Source: Romanomermis culicivorax
Taxonomy: Eukaryota > Nematoda > Enoplea > Mermithida > Mermithidae
NCBI GenBank assembly: GCA_963922205.1
Contig: CAWUHX010000044.1
Span: 1,488,001-1,552,000, forward strand
DNA: 64,000 bases
Reading direction: 5' to 3'
The notes beneath the pieces are model-generated. The model saw only the letters and a list, made by a program, of their open reading frames with translations. It searched no databases and had not been told where the DNA came from. Both the position numbers and the translations under genes were made by a program. Position 1 is the stretch's first letter. Each line of letters begins with the position of its first letter. Of this stretch, positions 22,048 through 33,470 are shown piece after piece.

Positions 22048-23361
22048 CAGGGTTCGCAGGCATTGGGTTTTTGGGTTGATAGGTTTTTTTTGGGTTGGAA
22101 AATTGAAGATTTCTGGGTTTTTGGTTTTTAAAGAAAAGAATTCATTTTTTTCCATTTTGTTCTCAGGAATACAAGTTTCTTCCTGATTTAACAATCAAAT
22201 TGAGAGTTGAGCCAACTTTAGTAACTGCAATGCAGTCTTTTTTGATACTGAGATCACACAACAAACAAATCAAATGCTATCGTAAATTTTCAATTCAGGA
22301 GACTTTTTACCTTTATTCGATTCGTTTTCTGTGAGTGTTCTGTTGAGTCGACCTACTCTAAATTGAAAAGCTCAAGATTCATATTCAATAAATTAAACTT
22401 ATGTTCGAATTGTCATTTGGCTGGATTCGGTAGTTTATCTGAATATGAGGCAGATTGCTCATGAGTCATGAGTACTCATAAGCAGTGCTAGTGAGTAATA
22501 CACAGCATTACTTGTGACTGCTGAAGTTTTTGTTATACCTACTGCTCATAGCCATCAGCATTTCGTGAGCTGACTTGAGCAGGCCTAAAATTTTGAGGGA
22601 AACAGCGGACTCACTGGAGAAAGAGGCAGCTGATGAATTCTTGGGTCCAAAATGTGCTGAAAATGGACCGCTAGGTTAAATGGCTGTAAGCAGTATGAAT
22701 GTTGAAGAAAGAAACATCAAACTTTTTTTCAGCCTGCAAAGGCACAATTTACAAGCAACTCAATGAATAAATGATCTAAGCAAGTGGAGATGAAGAAAAA
22801 AATACGTTTCGTTACAAAATGCTGGAGAGCGGCCAAAAATCTGCTGTGCAATATTGGTTGACGGAAGGCAAAACGTGGCTCTCGTTCCAGAAAATTGCCT
22901 TGAGAGTTACGTTTTTAAGACTATTAATGGCGAACAAGCGAAATTTATTTTGTCATGTTATAATCACGTGTTTTCCATTTTGGTGTCCACTGTGTCATCA
23001 GAGCGTATAATTTTTCAACATTTGGCTTTGTTCACACCAAGTTGCATAATCGATTGTCATCTGCGTCGGTCAAAAAGTTAGTCTTCATAAAATTCAATGC
23101 CAAAATCTTCTTTGACGGTGCATTAGTATATGATTTTATTTGTTATGATAAGGAATCTGTATTTTTTGCTTAAAATCAGGGAAAATGATATGAAAATGTT
23201 TTGCATTATGAAGAATAAAACTTTAGAGATGTTGCATTTGCTTTTATTTCACTACTTAATTCAGATCCACAATTGTGAAATTAAAAAAACCCTGATTAAA
23301 CCCAAAAAACCCATAAAAACCCCAAATTCGAAATTTTGAAATTGGGTTTTTTTCAACCCTG
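22048..23361 (+). mobile_element. hAT element R with intact ends and TSD
   Basis: It runs from CAGGGTTCGCAGGCATTGGG to GGGTTTTTTTCAACCCTG with a perfect 8-bp TSD ATTTGACC (22040-22047, 23362-23369). It carries a transposase remnant (22854-23081). W sequence is continuous across it when it is removed. The CAGGGTTG-type terminus is typical of hAT elements. Confidence 0.9.
22854..23081 (+). pseudogene. hAT transposase C-terminal remnant in element R
   Basis: MVDGRQNVALV, NGEQAKFILSCYNHVFSILV and STVSSERIIF match the frame in the reverse copy at 20736-21002. A frameshift after SSER destroys the dimerisation motif. The RNRL-like part appears in another frame (HNRLSSASVK near 23044-23070). Confidence 0.7.
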
Positions 23362-23635
23362 ATTTGACCCGAGGGCGAACGAGTTCTCTTCGAACAGTGT
23401 ATCAGCATCGTTGCAGCAAAGTTTATAGGCTGTCAGTGAATAATGGAAATAAATTCTGAATGTTCTCTGTTCATTCAGTCACATATTTAAGACTGAAATA
23501 TTTACTTTTTGCGCTTGATTCATTCAGTAGAAAATTTGATATCGTTGATAATGGCACAATGTTTCGACCGGAAATCGACATAATTTTCGACTTTATTTTC
23601 ACTAGTCTTTACATTGTTTTTGAATAGGATAAGAT

Positions 23636-25759
23636 CACCGTCATTTTTTTCCCCAAATCATGCTTTTTTGGGAAAATATTCGGAAAAAGTGAAAAAATTT
23701 TGGGCTCTTTCTGGGCTCATAAATCTTATTGATGTTTTTGCAAAAATTGAAGCCATGAGCTTGATGCTCTTATATATGTATACAAAAGGTTGAAAATGAC
23801 GGACGTGCAAATTTTTTAACACTTTTATGAAAAAGTTGGGAATGCTTCTAAAAGGCGACTGAACACACTAAATGCTCCAGAATTGTACAAAAAAACTAGA
23901 TTAGCAGAAATTAAAACTGGTCCCAGGTACACGGATAAAAATAACATTATTTTGAATAATCCAGTGATTAGTTTGAGTAAAGTAACCACAAAATTGTTGT
24001 ATTTTCATATTAGAAAAAGAAATCTGACCAATGAAAGACCAATGTCGTATTGGGTAATAAATTTAAATGAAAGTTTATTGGATCTAAACAAACTTTCAAG
24101 TTTATCAAGGTGCAAATTTTTGGACGATGGTACAAGAAATTTTCATTTTGCAATTGTGCACCGGTTTCTTCTGACTAGATCCAAAATTAATCATATGACT
24201 GGCTACCAAGATCCAAATTGTAAATTTTGTATAGCACAAAATGATTCCTGTAGAGAAGATGTTTTGCACGCAATATTCGTATGTCCAAGACTGACAGATT
24301 TTTGGGTAAAGATTGTGCAACTTTTGAAAAAAATGTATAAAAATTTCAATGTAAATATACTAAATTTTGTCTTAAGTTTGAAACTAAGTTCTTGTAGTAA
24401 GGAACAACTGACTGGCCAATATTGTTTTATATGTACGCACAAAATCCTATATGGCTGACGAGACAAGGTTATGAAAAGAATGATAGATTGGTATACATAT
24501 ATTTGGGAACTGTTTAGGAAAAATATGCAAAAAACTGTGCTTAGAATTTTTGAAATCATGGACGAAAATTCTTTTGAATATTACTCATAAGATTGTCAAA
24601 ATTAGGCTTGATAAACCTGCGATTAATTTTTGAATTAAGAACCTTGTTCCCCATAATAAATATTTTTCAATTAACATAAAATGCTTTTTATTTTTCGTTT
24701 GTTAGTCATTACATAAAAATCGGGTCGTGTTTATTTAATTGCATAATTTCGTCTCCGGCGTAAATTATTTTTTTAAAGTCGTCTTAAAGTTGATTTTTGT
24801 ACATGCTTCATTTTGCTCTTCCAGGATGAAAGCTCGCTAGGTTAAAAAAAAATCCCCATCTGGGGAAAAAAATTTTGGGGATCGGATACAGAAAAGATGC
24901 ATTTTAGAAGGTACAATCATTATCATGGATTATATAAGTAGCTCAGGCACGACTTTCAGTATGTCTACCTCCACTTATTATTTAATCTATAATAGTTTTC
25001 ATCATCTGAAATATTATCTCATGTTTTAATCGGTAATCTTCAATATTTTATCTCGTAATTTAATTTAATAAAAATCCGAATTTTTTCATTCACACATTTT
25101 TCGAGAAAGATCAATACGTCAAGTCTCTAAATTTTTTGAAGCGATTATTCCTTCCTTAACGTCAAATTACTTCAAAAGCTTCATGGAAGTAGTTTTCAGA
25201 AATTTCTACTTTTCTTACTCATATCTTTTCAACCAAAGCTAGGTTTACGAATAAATTACTGGTTTCAAAATTTTTTAAATAATAAAATTTTAGAAATTAC
25301 GACATTTGAATAGAAAATTCTAATATAATTCTTGAAATAAATGTTCGGAAAATTGATTTTCCTGTGTCGCAGAATGTCAATGTCCAAAAAAAATTTCCGG
25401 CGCTTAGCGCCGGTTACATCTTTTTTGGGCTATCACTTGTCATCATAGAAGACTTGACCGTCGATTTCTCATCCCATGTATTCAAATTCATTATGCTCTT
25501 GGATAGTTTGCTGGAAGGTTTGTTCCACAGTGCTTGTGATTTAACTCCAAATTAAATTCCAAACTCGAAAATTTAAATTTTTTCCTCGATTTTAATGAAT
25601 TAACGGATCTAAAAACACCGGAAGGTTCGAAATAGCTAAAAAAGACTTGAATAAAGCGTCTATGAGCATTTTAAGCGAAAAAACATTTTCGCGAGAATGG
25701 GGAAAAATTTTCAACTTTTCCCTATTTGGGGAAAAGGCCGGCGGAAAAAAGAAACAGTG
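23636..25759. mobile_element. D-family element D3, containing a LINE fragment
   Basis: The ends are CACCGTCATTTTTTTCCCC and GAAAAAAGAAACAGTG, with a perfect 8-bp TSD GATAAGAT (23628-23635, 25760-25767). The host is W4. The uninterrupted version of the target (ATAGCACAGATATTCGTAGTCG) is present in W2 near 17939. It has a CCGGCGCTTAGCGCCGG hairpin at about 25397-25413. About 1 kb (23.8-24.8 kb) is an inserted LINE. Confidence 0.9.
23800..24700 (+). pseudogene. L1/Tx1-like LINE C-terminus with CCHC zinc knuckle
   Basis: The frame 23883-24458 (open further 5' from a non-ATG codon) encodes ARFLLTRSK-like text and a C-X2-C-X12-H-X4-C motif (Cys113, Cys116, His129, Cys134 counted from 23883) followed by FW. 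That is the zinc-binding end of L1/Tx1-type reverse transcriptases. It ends in a stop at 24459, but related sequence (LTRQGYEKNDRLVYIY) continues in another frame. No catalytic core remains. Confidence 0.75.
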
Positions 25760-26092
25760 GATAAGATCCGTAGTCGAAAATTAAATCAAGAACTTCCTGA
25801 ACAATTCTGCAGTTATTTAAATTTTCTCAGCATTCAATTTTTTAAAGTCGTCGTGAGCTACTTGCATAGTTTTTTTCTTATCTCACTGACATGGTTAACT
25901 GAAAAATAGGTTAGGCACGATTTCTACAAAAAATTAATGCGTTAAACGTTAACTTTCCATCAAAATTTTGGCCTAAAATCTTCAAACAGTTTTGAGCTAT
26001 GTTTCTAGTAGAAAAAAGATTTTTGTGCCATTGGCACAATTTTTTTGGCCTCTTGTGCCGATTGGCACAAATGCCTGTGCACAAAAACGCTG

Positions 26093-26900
26093 GCCAAAAC
26101 ATGGTTTTGGTCAGTGTTTTTTTGCACTGTGTAAAACCTTTTCCGCTCGTGCAAAACTTTTTTCCAGATTTTTTGCACCGTGCAAAAGTGTTTATCAAAT
26201 GTGGAAAAAAATTAGGGTTTTCATATAGAAAAGATTCATTTTGGTGCATTTTAGCAGGTCCAAATCTCAACATTCTCCGGTGCTTAATTTTAATAATCAT
26301 TGTTATTTATTATCAAGCTCGGGCGCGGCTTTTGGCGTGTCTACGTTCACCTATCAATAATTTTCAATAGTTTTCATCATCTTAAACGTGTTATTTCATG
26401 TTTAATTGGCAATCTTCAATATTTATATCTTTATATTTAATGAAGATCCGCATTTTTTCCTTTATACATTTTTCTACGCCTTTTTCTATGCCTCAGACTC
26501 ATAGCTTTTCGGCCAAATTTATAAAAGATTACGAACAAATCATTGTTTTTGAAATTTTTGAAATGATGTAATTTCTAGAAATGATTTATCAACACAAAAT
26601 TCAAATCTAATTTTTGAGATTTTTTTCCAAAAAATTTTCCGCATGTGGAAAAAAATTTGACCTCTTTATTTGTGCTAAAAAATTCGTAGAAAAAAGTGAT
26701 GTATTTATTTATATAGTACAAAAAAATTTTTGGCGTGCAAAACTTTTTTGGTAATTTTTTTGCACTGTGCAAAACAGCTCGTGCAAAAAAAAGAACACTG
26801 TATTTGGCACAAAAAAATTTGGAATGACACAAAAAATTTTGAGCGTTTGTGCCAATTGGCACAAATTTTTCGCTGGTCTAGGGCTAAATTTCCTTGATCA
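26093..26900. repeat. W-family element W5, partial, split by a D-like insertion
   Basis: GCCAAAACATGG at 26093 (lacking the first 14 bases of the terminus) resumes at 26801 as TATTTGGCACAAAAAAATTTGG and runs through GTGCCAATTGGCAC to about 26900, where homology stops at CCTTGATC. It abuts W4 tail-to-head. Confidence 0.7.
26112..26800. mobile_element. D-like element with GCACTGTGCAAAA ends
   Basis: It runs from CAGTGTTTTTTTGCACTGTG to CTCGTGCAAAAAAAAGAACACTG. The interior has the D block (AGATTCATTTTGGTGCATTT, AATAATCATTGTTATTTATT). The flanks (GTTTTGGT and TATTTGGC) agree at 5 of 8 bases only, but fit the expected W sequence at that point. Confidence 0.75.
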
Positions 26901-27682
26901 ATACGAACATCCGAAAAGTCATCACTTCTCATCAGGTCGAGTTTCGTCCTTCCCTGAGGAAAAATTCTTATTCCTAGCAACGGGTCTGGCTTCAGATACA
27001 CTAAAATGTTTGAACAAGCTCAACAAAAGCATAAATAAAGCTTCGGTCGACATATTTGTGCCAAAAAATGACTTGGGAAAATGACAAAAAAATTCTATCT
27101 CCTTTTGAGAAGAGCCGGAGAAGGTCCGTGCAAGAAAAGTGTCGATCATCAAAGTAAGCAGATTTATCAATTTTAGACTGAGCAACTAAAAATTTATATG
27201 TGCAACCAAATATTTCCCCAATATGCACATTGCAACCTGGCCTGTGCAGAGAACTCTGCTGCGGCCCTCTATTGCCCCAAATAGTCAAATTTGCACAACG
27301 TCTTGATTTCATCTCATTAGTTTAATTTTCTAGTGTTTTTTTTCTGTTTACTAATTCAACTTAAAACTTAGTTTTTCCCGGTTAAGTAAACATTGCCAAG
27401 TGTCAAAGAATCACAATGTCGAATCTTTTTCTGGACATTTTCGGGATTAAATTTTTCCATACTGAATCTAGTTCCTAATTTCTTTCCAGATTTACCCTCT
27501 GGCCCCGAACTATGTCAGGATAGTTATGATAAAAACCGTCGCTACTCTCGTTTGTTGTTACTTAATGTTCTTGATGACTGTTTCTTTGAGTCTTTAGACG
27601 AATTTATTTTCATCTTTTGGTCGTTGGCGACAGATGAATCAATGAATGAGATCTCGATGTATTGATTGTTTCGCTAATAATA
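26901..27682. other. Probable 5' region of the next gene; no supported CDS
   Basis: Coding potential is weak. An ATG frame at 27417 (MSNLFLDIFG) and an acceptor-preceded hydrophobic stretch near 27490-27590 (TTTCTTTCCAG at 27479-27489, then a frame reading IVMIKTVATLVCCYLMFLM) could be exons of a small membrane protein, but no complete model can be made. Confidence 0.35.
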
Positions 27683-30600
27683 ATGACTGAGCGTTGTCAA
27701 GAAGTAGTTCCTGTGAATTGTGTCGTGAGTGAATGTATATGGCTACCCCTTTGTACATTTTTTCAGGACGTCAAATTAAAATTGCTGCGTTCTACGCTGT
27801 TGAGCTCTATTCGAATGGTAAATACGTTTTTTATACATAAATTTTCAACTGACGTTTTTGGGCGGGAGAATATTGAATGGATACGTTGTAGTACGGAGTA
27901 TTTCCCATTGTGAAACGTAATATGAAGTTATGTTGACGTGTTTCTGCACCTTCTGAAAGTACTAATAGTTCCCCATCATTTCGAATCCATCACTATGCCC
28001 ACAACATTCAAATTCGAATGTTGGCTGATAATGGCCAGCATGGCAAGCTTTTCTGTCCAAGTATTCGCTGACGGATCGTCGAGCCACCTTGTGTTCCTGA
28101 CAAATTTGGTATATAAAGTTCATGTGCTGCCTCGTTGATATTCTAGACGCCCAAAGCAATTTCTCAAGATGTATGCGATACCGATGTGCCTGACATAGAT
28201 GCACTACGCGAAGCTGCCTTAAAATCGCTGAATAACCAAAGTGTGAGTATCAACGTCTTGATTAATTATGTCATGTCACTTGCAAGTCTCAAGACAATAT
28301 GATTTGGAAAAGTTTTTCCCCGTTCCATTCAATTGATAAATTAAGGAAAAATGGGAAAAGCTGCCTCCGATTTTCATGAAACGCATTTTATAGCATTATT
28401 TGATCGAGAATCGAGGTTGCGACGTATCCCAGTTTTCGAAATCTTCGTCCTCTAACACTGTGCGAATGAAAGAATGTTTCAAGGATTGGGTGCCAAAATA
28501 TCGATTAAGACCTCAGCATAGATCAAATTTAGTTGTTACCCAAGCAGTTTCGTTGGACGCTGACCATTCTGAATTTTCGTCGACTAGTCGCAATCAAGGT
28601 AGTTATACACACAAATTTCTCAGGCAAACCAACCTGGAAGAAGGTACTAGAGCGCAATCAAAAATTCGTGCACAATAGAAGCATCATTAGGATAAACAGC
28701 TAATTGAGATTGACATATCAGATTTTTTTACTCAGATCATTGGTCAAAAAGTGACCAGCGTAATGCAGCAAAAGATCAATGTTGTATACAGAATGTGGAG
28801 TCGGAGGATGAAATTCTCACGGTGGATTCTATACATTCGGATTTAGACGAGGATATCGATGATAAGACGGCCTCGACTGAATCTATATCAGATAAGTGAG
28901 TTACTTTACATTGTTTCTGTCTCAGCCTTTCCCGGATGATTTTATTTTTGATGTAGTCTACCTGATTTATATGCGAATGTTCAAAATATCGCCTCACGCT
29001 CTTTAGTATCCCCATATACGGTAGGCAGCAACATAAGGGGTTGTTGAGATATTACCCCTACCAGAGGTCTGAAGAAACGTTACAACCCGTCGTAAAATGA
29101 CTCACCATTCGGTTGATTTTCTCGAAAAGCGGTGGGAAAAATTGGATTGTCTATATGCACTGCAAATAGTCGTCAAAAAGACGATTGATCAAAATCAAGG
29201 GCATTTGAACATTGTAAGATGCAATGCTGTGCTACTGCTTCTCCTTTTGTGAAATGATTGTTATATTGGACGGTTATGATCCTTGGAAAATAGTGCTGTC
29301 CTTCGAAGCGCTCTTTCTGCTATCCTCTTCTTTAACAAGCTTAATTTTCTACGTTTTTTCTCTCTTCCTGCCATACTGGGTCGATTAATCCGTTAAGCCT
29401 GTAATAAGCAGAACTGGGCAATATAATGTTTTCAATCAGTTAAGAAAGTGCCATCAACCAGCTGGAAGAATAAAAAATTCAATTAGAAATCAACAGTTCT
29501 TCACAAAGTCGGCCAAAAAATGTAAAAATATTAATTTTGGATTGAAAACAGTGAACAGAAATCTGGCAACCAACCAAAAACAGTGAACCGAAATCAGGCA
29601 ACGAACCAGAAATCTGAATTCGTGAACTAGCAAGAACTTCTACCATTGCCCAGCACCATACATGCACACAGGGTATGGATTTACCCTGTCCATATGGATT
29701 TACCCTGTCCTAAAAAATTTGGCGGAAGTTTACTATAGGCCAAAAATTTGGCAAAAGTTCAGAATAGGTCAAAAATATGGTAAAGTAAAATGCAACAAAC
29801 ATTTTGAAAAGATTAGATTACAAAAAAGATCAATGTGAAACACAGCTTATAATTAATGTCAGCAATAGGGATCGGCCGAGGGCTCGGCCTCGGCCTCGGC
29901 CTCGGCCGAGGATTGGTACCCTCGGCCACCCTCGGCCTCGGCCGAGGGTGTCGATCAAAAATGGCCGAGGCCGAGGATTATTTGCAACTCTAAAGTAAGT
30001 AGGATATTTTTGATGTAAAATGTTTACTGCATCAAAGCACTGTTTTTTTCCACATTTGCACTATAAAGTGGAAAAAAAATCTGGAATGTGGAAAAAATTT
30101 TTGAGGTCTTTCCACAAATGTGGAAGAAAAATTTGGGGTTTTCATATTGAAAAGATGCATTTTGGTGCATTTTAGGAGGTCCAAATCCCTATATTTTCCG
30201 GCGCTTCGCGCCGGTTATAACTTTAATAATCATCATTATTCATTAAGTAGCTCAGGCGCGGCTTTTATCATGTCTACTTTCATTTATCACATAATCTATA
30301 ATAGTTTTCATCATCTTAAACGTAGTATCTCATGTTTTAATTGGTTATCTTCAACATTTTATCATAATATTTAATGAAGATTCGCATTTTTTCTTTTTGA
30401 GAAAGATGAATACACGTCAAGTCTCTAGGATTTATGATGCGATTATTTCTTTGCTAACGTAAAATCAATTCAAAAGCTTCTTGGAAATATCTTTCGGAAA
30501 GTTATACTTTTCTTACTCCTATATTTTCGACCAAGTTCATGAGAGTTTACAAATAAATTACAGATTTTAAAATTTTTCAAGTAAATTTCTAGAAATTACG

Positions 30601-32978
30601 ACTCTTGAACACTAAATTGGAATCTAATTCTTGAAATAATGTTCGGAAAAATGATTTTCCAGCATCCCAGAATGTCAATATACCCAAAAAAATTTTCGGC
30701 GCCTTGCGCCGGAAAGTACCATCTTTTTTGCGCTTTCACTTGTCATCATAGAGGACTTGACCATTGATTTCTTGTGTAATTCAAGTCAATTATGCTCTTG
30801 GATAGTTTGCTAGAAAAAATGTTCAACAACGCTTGTAGATTAGGCTTTTAGGTCGAACATTTCAATTTTTTCTCCAATTTTAATGAATTAACTTCTCTAA
30901 ATACACCGGAAGGCTTGAAAAAGCTCAAAAACAGTGCGATAAAGCGTCTGTGAGCATTTTTAAGCCAAAAAACGGATTTTAAGACGAAAAAAAATTTTTT
31001 CCACATGTGGAAAAAAATTTGACCCCTTTCCACATTTGTGGAAAAAAGTTCGTGGAAAAAAAACAGTGCATCAAAGTGACGGGTTGACTCCATAAATTCT
31101 ACAAAATTTGCATAGAAGACATCTTTGCGTTAATTTACCTATTTAGTGTTACACTTTTACAATAAATTTTTTACAATAAATTTTTTTATGTTTTGAATTA
31201 CTTGATGAAGATCATAAAGGCAAGAGTAAAGAAGTCTCTTATTAGTATTACCAGTGACCAGTGTATTAATATAATATCATGTTAAAAAAATCCTCGGCCT
31301 CGGCCTCGGCCTCGGCCGAGCCGAGGATTTCAAAAATCCTCGGCTCGGCCGAGGCCGAGGCTTTTTATTTTACCCTCGGCCGATCCCTGGTCAGCAAACA
31401 ACTTTATTGAAGAATTATTGATACAAAAGACAATAAATGTTCATTTTAAAGTAAAAAATTACTATATACCTGATTCCTGCAAAAAAATTACTAAAGGGCA
31501 AATTTTGGTCGTTTTCTATACCCTGGGACCCCTGACCGTGTGCATGTATGCCCAGCACTGGTGATAAGAAGTGGTCAATCCCATTCTTAATGAAGGAGGC
31601 ATTGAGGACATACATGTAACGGGGCCCCGAGGTGTGGGGGGTTTGGGCGACTTTTTTGGGGCCGGGGGTCAGTAATCCCCAAAATTTTAGGAGGTCTCTC
31701 AAGGGAACAAAATTCGATTTTTTCACAAAAAATAGTTCAAAAAATAGTAATTTTTTTCTGAAAAGACCGAAATTAGTGTATTCATGGCGCGAAGCGTCAA
31801 GAAAATTAACATTTTTTGCCATTTTTTGTTCAAAAATTGACATTTTTCATCAAAAAATTGACATTTTTCAGTATTTTTTCGACCCAAAATATGAGGGTCC
31901 CTACAGCTACCATATGGCTAGTTAATGGATTGGAAAATCCTTGGGGGGGGGCGATCGCCCAATGGCTAGCCATATGGTCGACGATTTCTAGGGGGGTTCC
32001 CATAGCACTTCCCCCCCCCCAATTACATGTATGATTGAGGAGCGAAAAGAAGGGTCTTTGTCATATCCAGAGGTATCCAAATAAGAGAAATATCCTTTCA
32101 AAATCGTGGATTCACTTATATCATGATTACTGTTACTGTCTGCTAGACCAAAAATAAAAAGTCATGTGCTTGTCGCTAGAAAAAACTCTTATCTCTGATG
32201 TTATCAATTTCAGAGCATCTGCAGATGAATCATCTCATGAATTACTCAGAAATACAGTTCATAGTAATGCATCCTGTTTTTTCTACTCAATGTTTTATCG
32301 TTATACATTTTCAGAAAATCATCAACGAGAGTATGTATGGACAAATTCGAGTCCATGCTTCGTGAAGGATGTCATGCCACGCTGCAACTTCTGACTGCTG
32401 ACGTTGAATCGTATCCTGCGCCCGTGGTAGTGAATGATATTGTACATACAAACAACACAAACAACGACGTTCAGATGGAATATATTGAACGTGAACTTAT
32501 GCATTTACAACCGGGCTTTGATATCGAACTTTTGGGCTTCGACGATTCACACAATGATCAGATTGCTATTAACGATGATAATAATTGCGGTGCAGAAACG
32601 AATCCAGAATCGAAGTCAACGATAGAATCTTCTACAATACCGAATTCACTGACAGTAAACAATATGCGACGTAGAATTGTAATAAACGAACATCGGCAAA
32701 AAAGTAGAATTCGTATTCGACGTAGTCGTTCTCCGTCACGCAACGTTATGAAAAAACGACGTTCTAAAACACCGCCGCATACGTCAGTATATTCCCGGCG
32801 TGGTTCGAGCCGCCGTTTCTCCGTAGATAACCCCTTGTCCAAACTTCCGACGTATGCGTATTCGAATTCTTCCAGCGCTGTGAAGCATAATGATACAAAT
32901 AAGCCAACATATAAATCAAGCTTCTTTGCTTTAAACCATAAATATAATAGGAAGATGCATTTTGATAATTTTGTCTAG
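27683..32978 (+). CDS. Predicted seven-exon acidic, Arg/Ser-rich protein
   Basis: Seven segments with AG/GT borders and mutually consistent phases can be chained: 27683-27724, 27767-27817, 28147-28242, 28394-28598, 28624-28643, 28792-28895 and 32315-32978, about 390 residues. The second and third encode LKLLRSTLLSSIR and DIDALREAALKSLNNQ, a repeated LRxxLLxS helix. The sixth is acidic (SEDEILTVDS, DLDEDIDD). The last ends with an RS region (RIRIRRSRSPSR and SRRGSSRRFS). The LRE..LKSL helix followed by an acidic and basic region faintly recalls ZFC3H1, an exosome-adaptor zinc-finger protein, but no zinc finger is present, so I do not assign it. The last intron (3.4 kb) holds nested hAT elements. 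Whether exons 1-6 belong with the last exon is inference from phase and spacing. Confidence 0.5.
29866..31389. mobile_element. hAT-like element with GGCCTCGGCCGAGG sub-terminal repeats
   Basis: The ends TAGGGATCGGCCGAGGG and CCCTCGGCCGATCCCTG form a TIR with perfect 8-bp TSD GTCAGCAA (29858-29865, 31390-31397). Both ends carry short CTCGGC tandem repeats. The D4 element is nested inside. Without it the element is about 485 bp. It lies in an intron of the gene at 27683-32978. Confidence 0.95.
30038..31068. mobile_element. D-family element D4 (1031 bp), intact ends
   Basis: The TIRs are CACTGTTTTTTTCC and GGAAAAAAAACAGTG with a perfect 8-bp TSD CATCAAAG (30030-30037, 31069-31076). The interior has a CCGGCGCTTCGCGCCGG hairpin (about 30198-30214) and a second hairpin near 30698, and no coding frame. 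This is the reference copy for family D. Confidence 0.95.
31609..32033. mobile_element. MITE family A, copy 2
   Basis: The TIRs are CATACATGTAAC and TTACATGTATG with a perfect 8-bp TSD ATTGAGGA (31601-31608, 32034-32041). It lies in the same intron, 282 bp before the last exon. Confidence 0.95.
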
Positions 32979-33470
32979 TCAGTAGTGCAGTGTATCTCTT
33001 GAAATCTTACTCCCTTTTGAGGTTTTAAACAGGAAATAAAACAAGATTTATGAACAGGCGTTTCTTTTTTGGTTTTGAGCTGCATTCCCTGAAAATTTTT
33101 ATAATTTCTTTTTATAACGTCGAGAAATCGAATTCGCGACTGCGCGAGCTGGATCTCGTACGGAAATTCTTTTTTCCTAGCGAGAATAATCAAAGGTCAA
33201 ATATAATTCGAATTTTAGGCATTTTGAAACAAAAAAGTGTACATCTTCGTGAATTTTAAATATTCGTTCTTTTATGCTATAGAATGCATTATGTTTTTTA
33301 CTCGTTTTCCTCTGTTCTCTGTTGCACCAATGAATGTATTTATTTTTATTTTGCTTTTTTGTGGGAAATTATTCGTACCTGTCGTTTCTATCTCATTTTA
33401 TTTCAGACAATACTTGGTGATATCTGCAATTGTGATTTTTTAAGTTTGTTTTCTTTTCACTGGTTTTACT
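32979..33470. other. Intergenic stretch before BLOC1S2
   Basis: No supported gene. It should hold the 3' end of the upstream gene and the BLOC1S2 promoter. No TATA box or initiator could be assigned. Confidence 0.5.

Larger units (their letters stand above)
21841..26092. mobile_element. W-family element W4, split by two later insertions
   Basis: W segments lie at about 21841-22047, 23362-23635 and 25760-26092, ending GTGCACAAAAACGCTG. Two intact insertions with their own TSDs separate them (22048-23361 and 23636-25759). The residual W is about 0.81 kb, close to the intact 0.84 kb. The left terminus is truncated and has no TSD. Confidence 0.85.

Noticed and set aside
29866..29990. GGCCTCGGCC tandem as a CpG island or telomere-like repeat
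   Set aside because: It is the sub-terminal repeat of a TIR element with a perfect 8-bp TSD.
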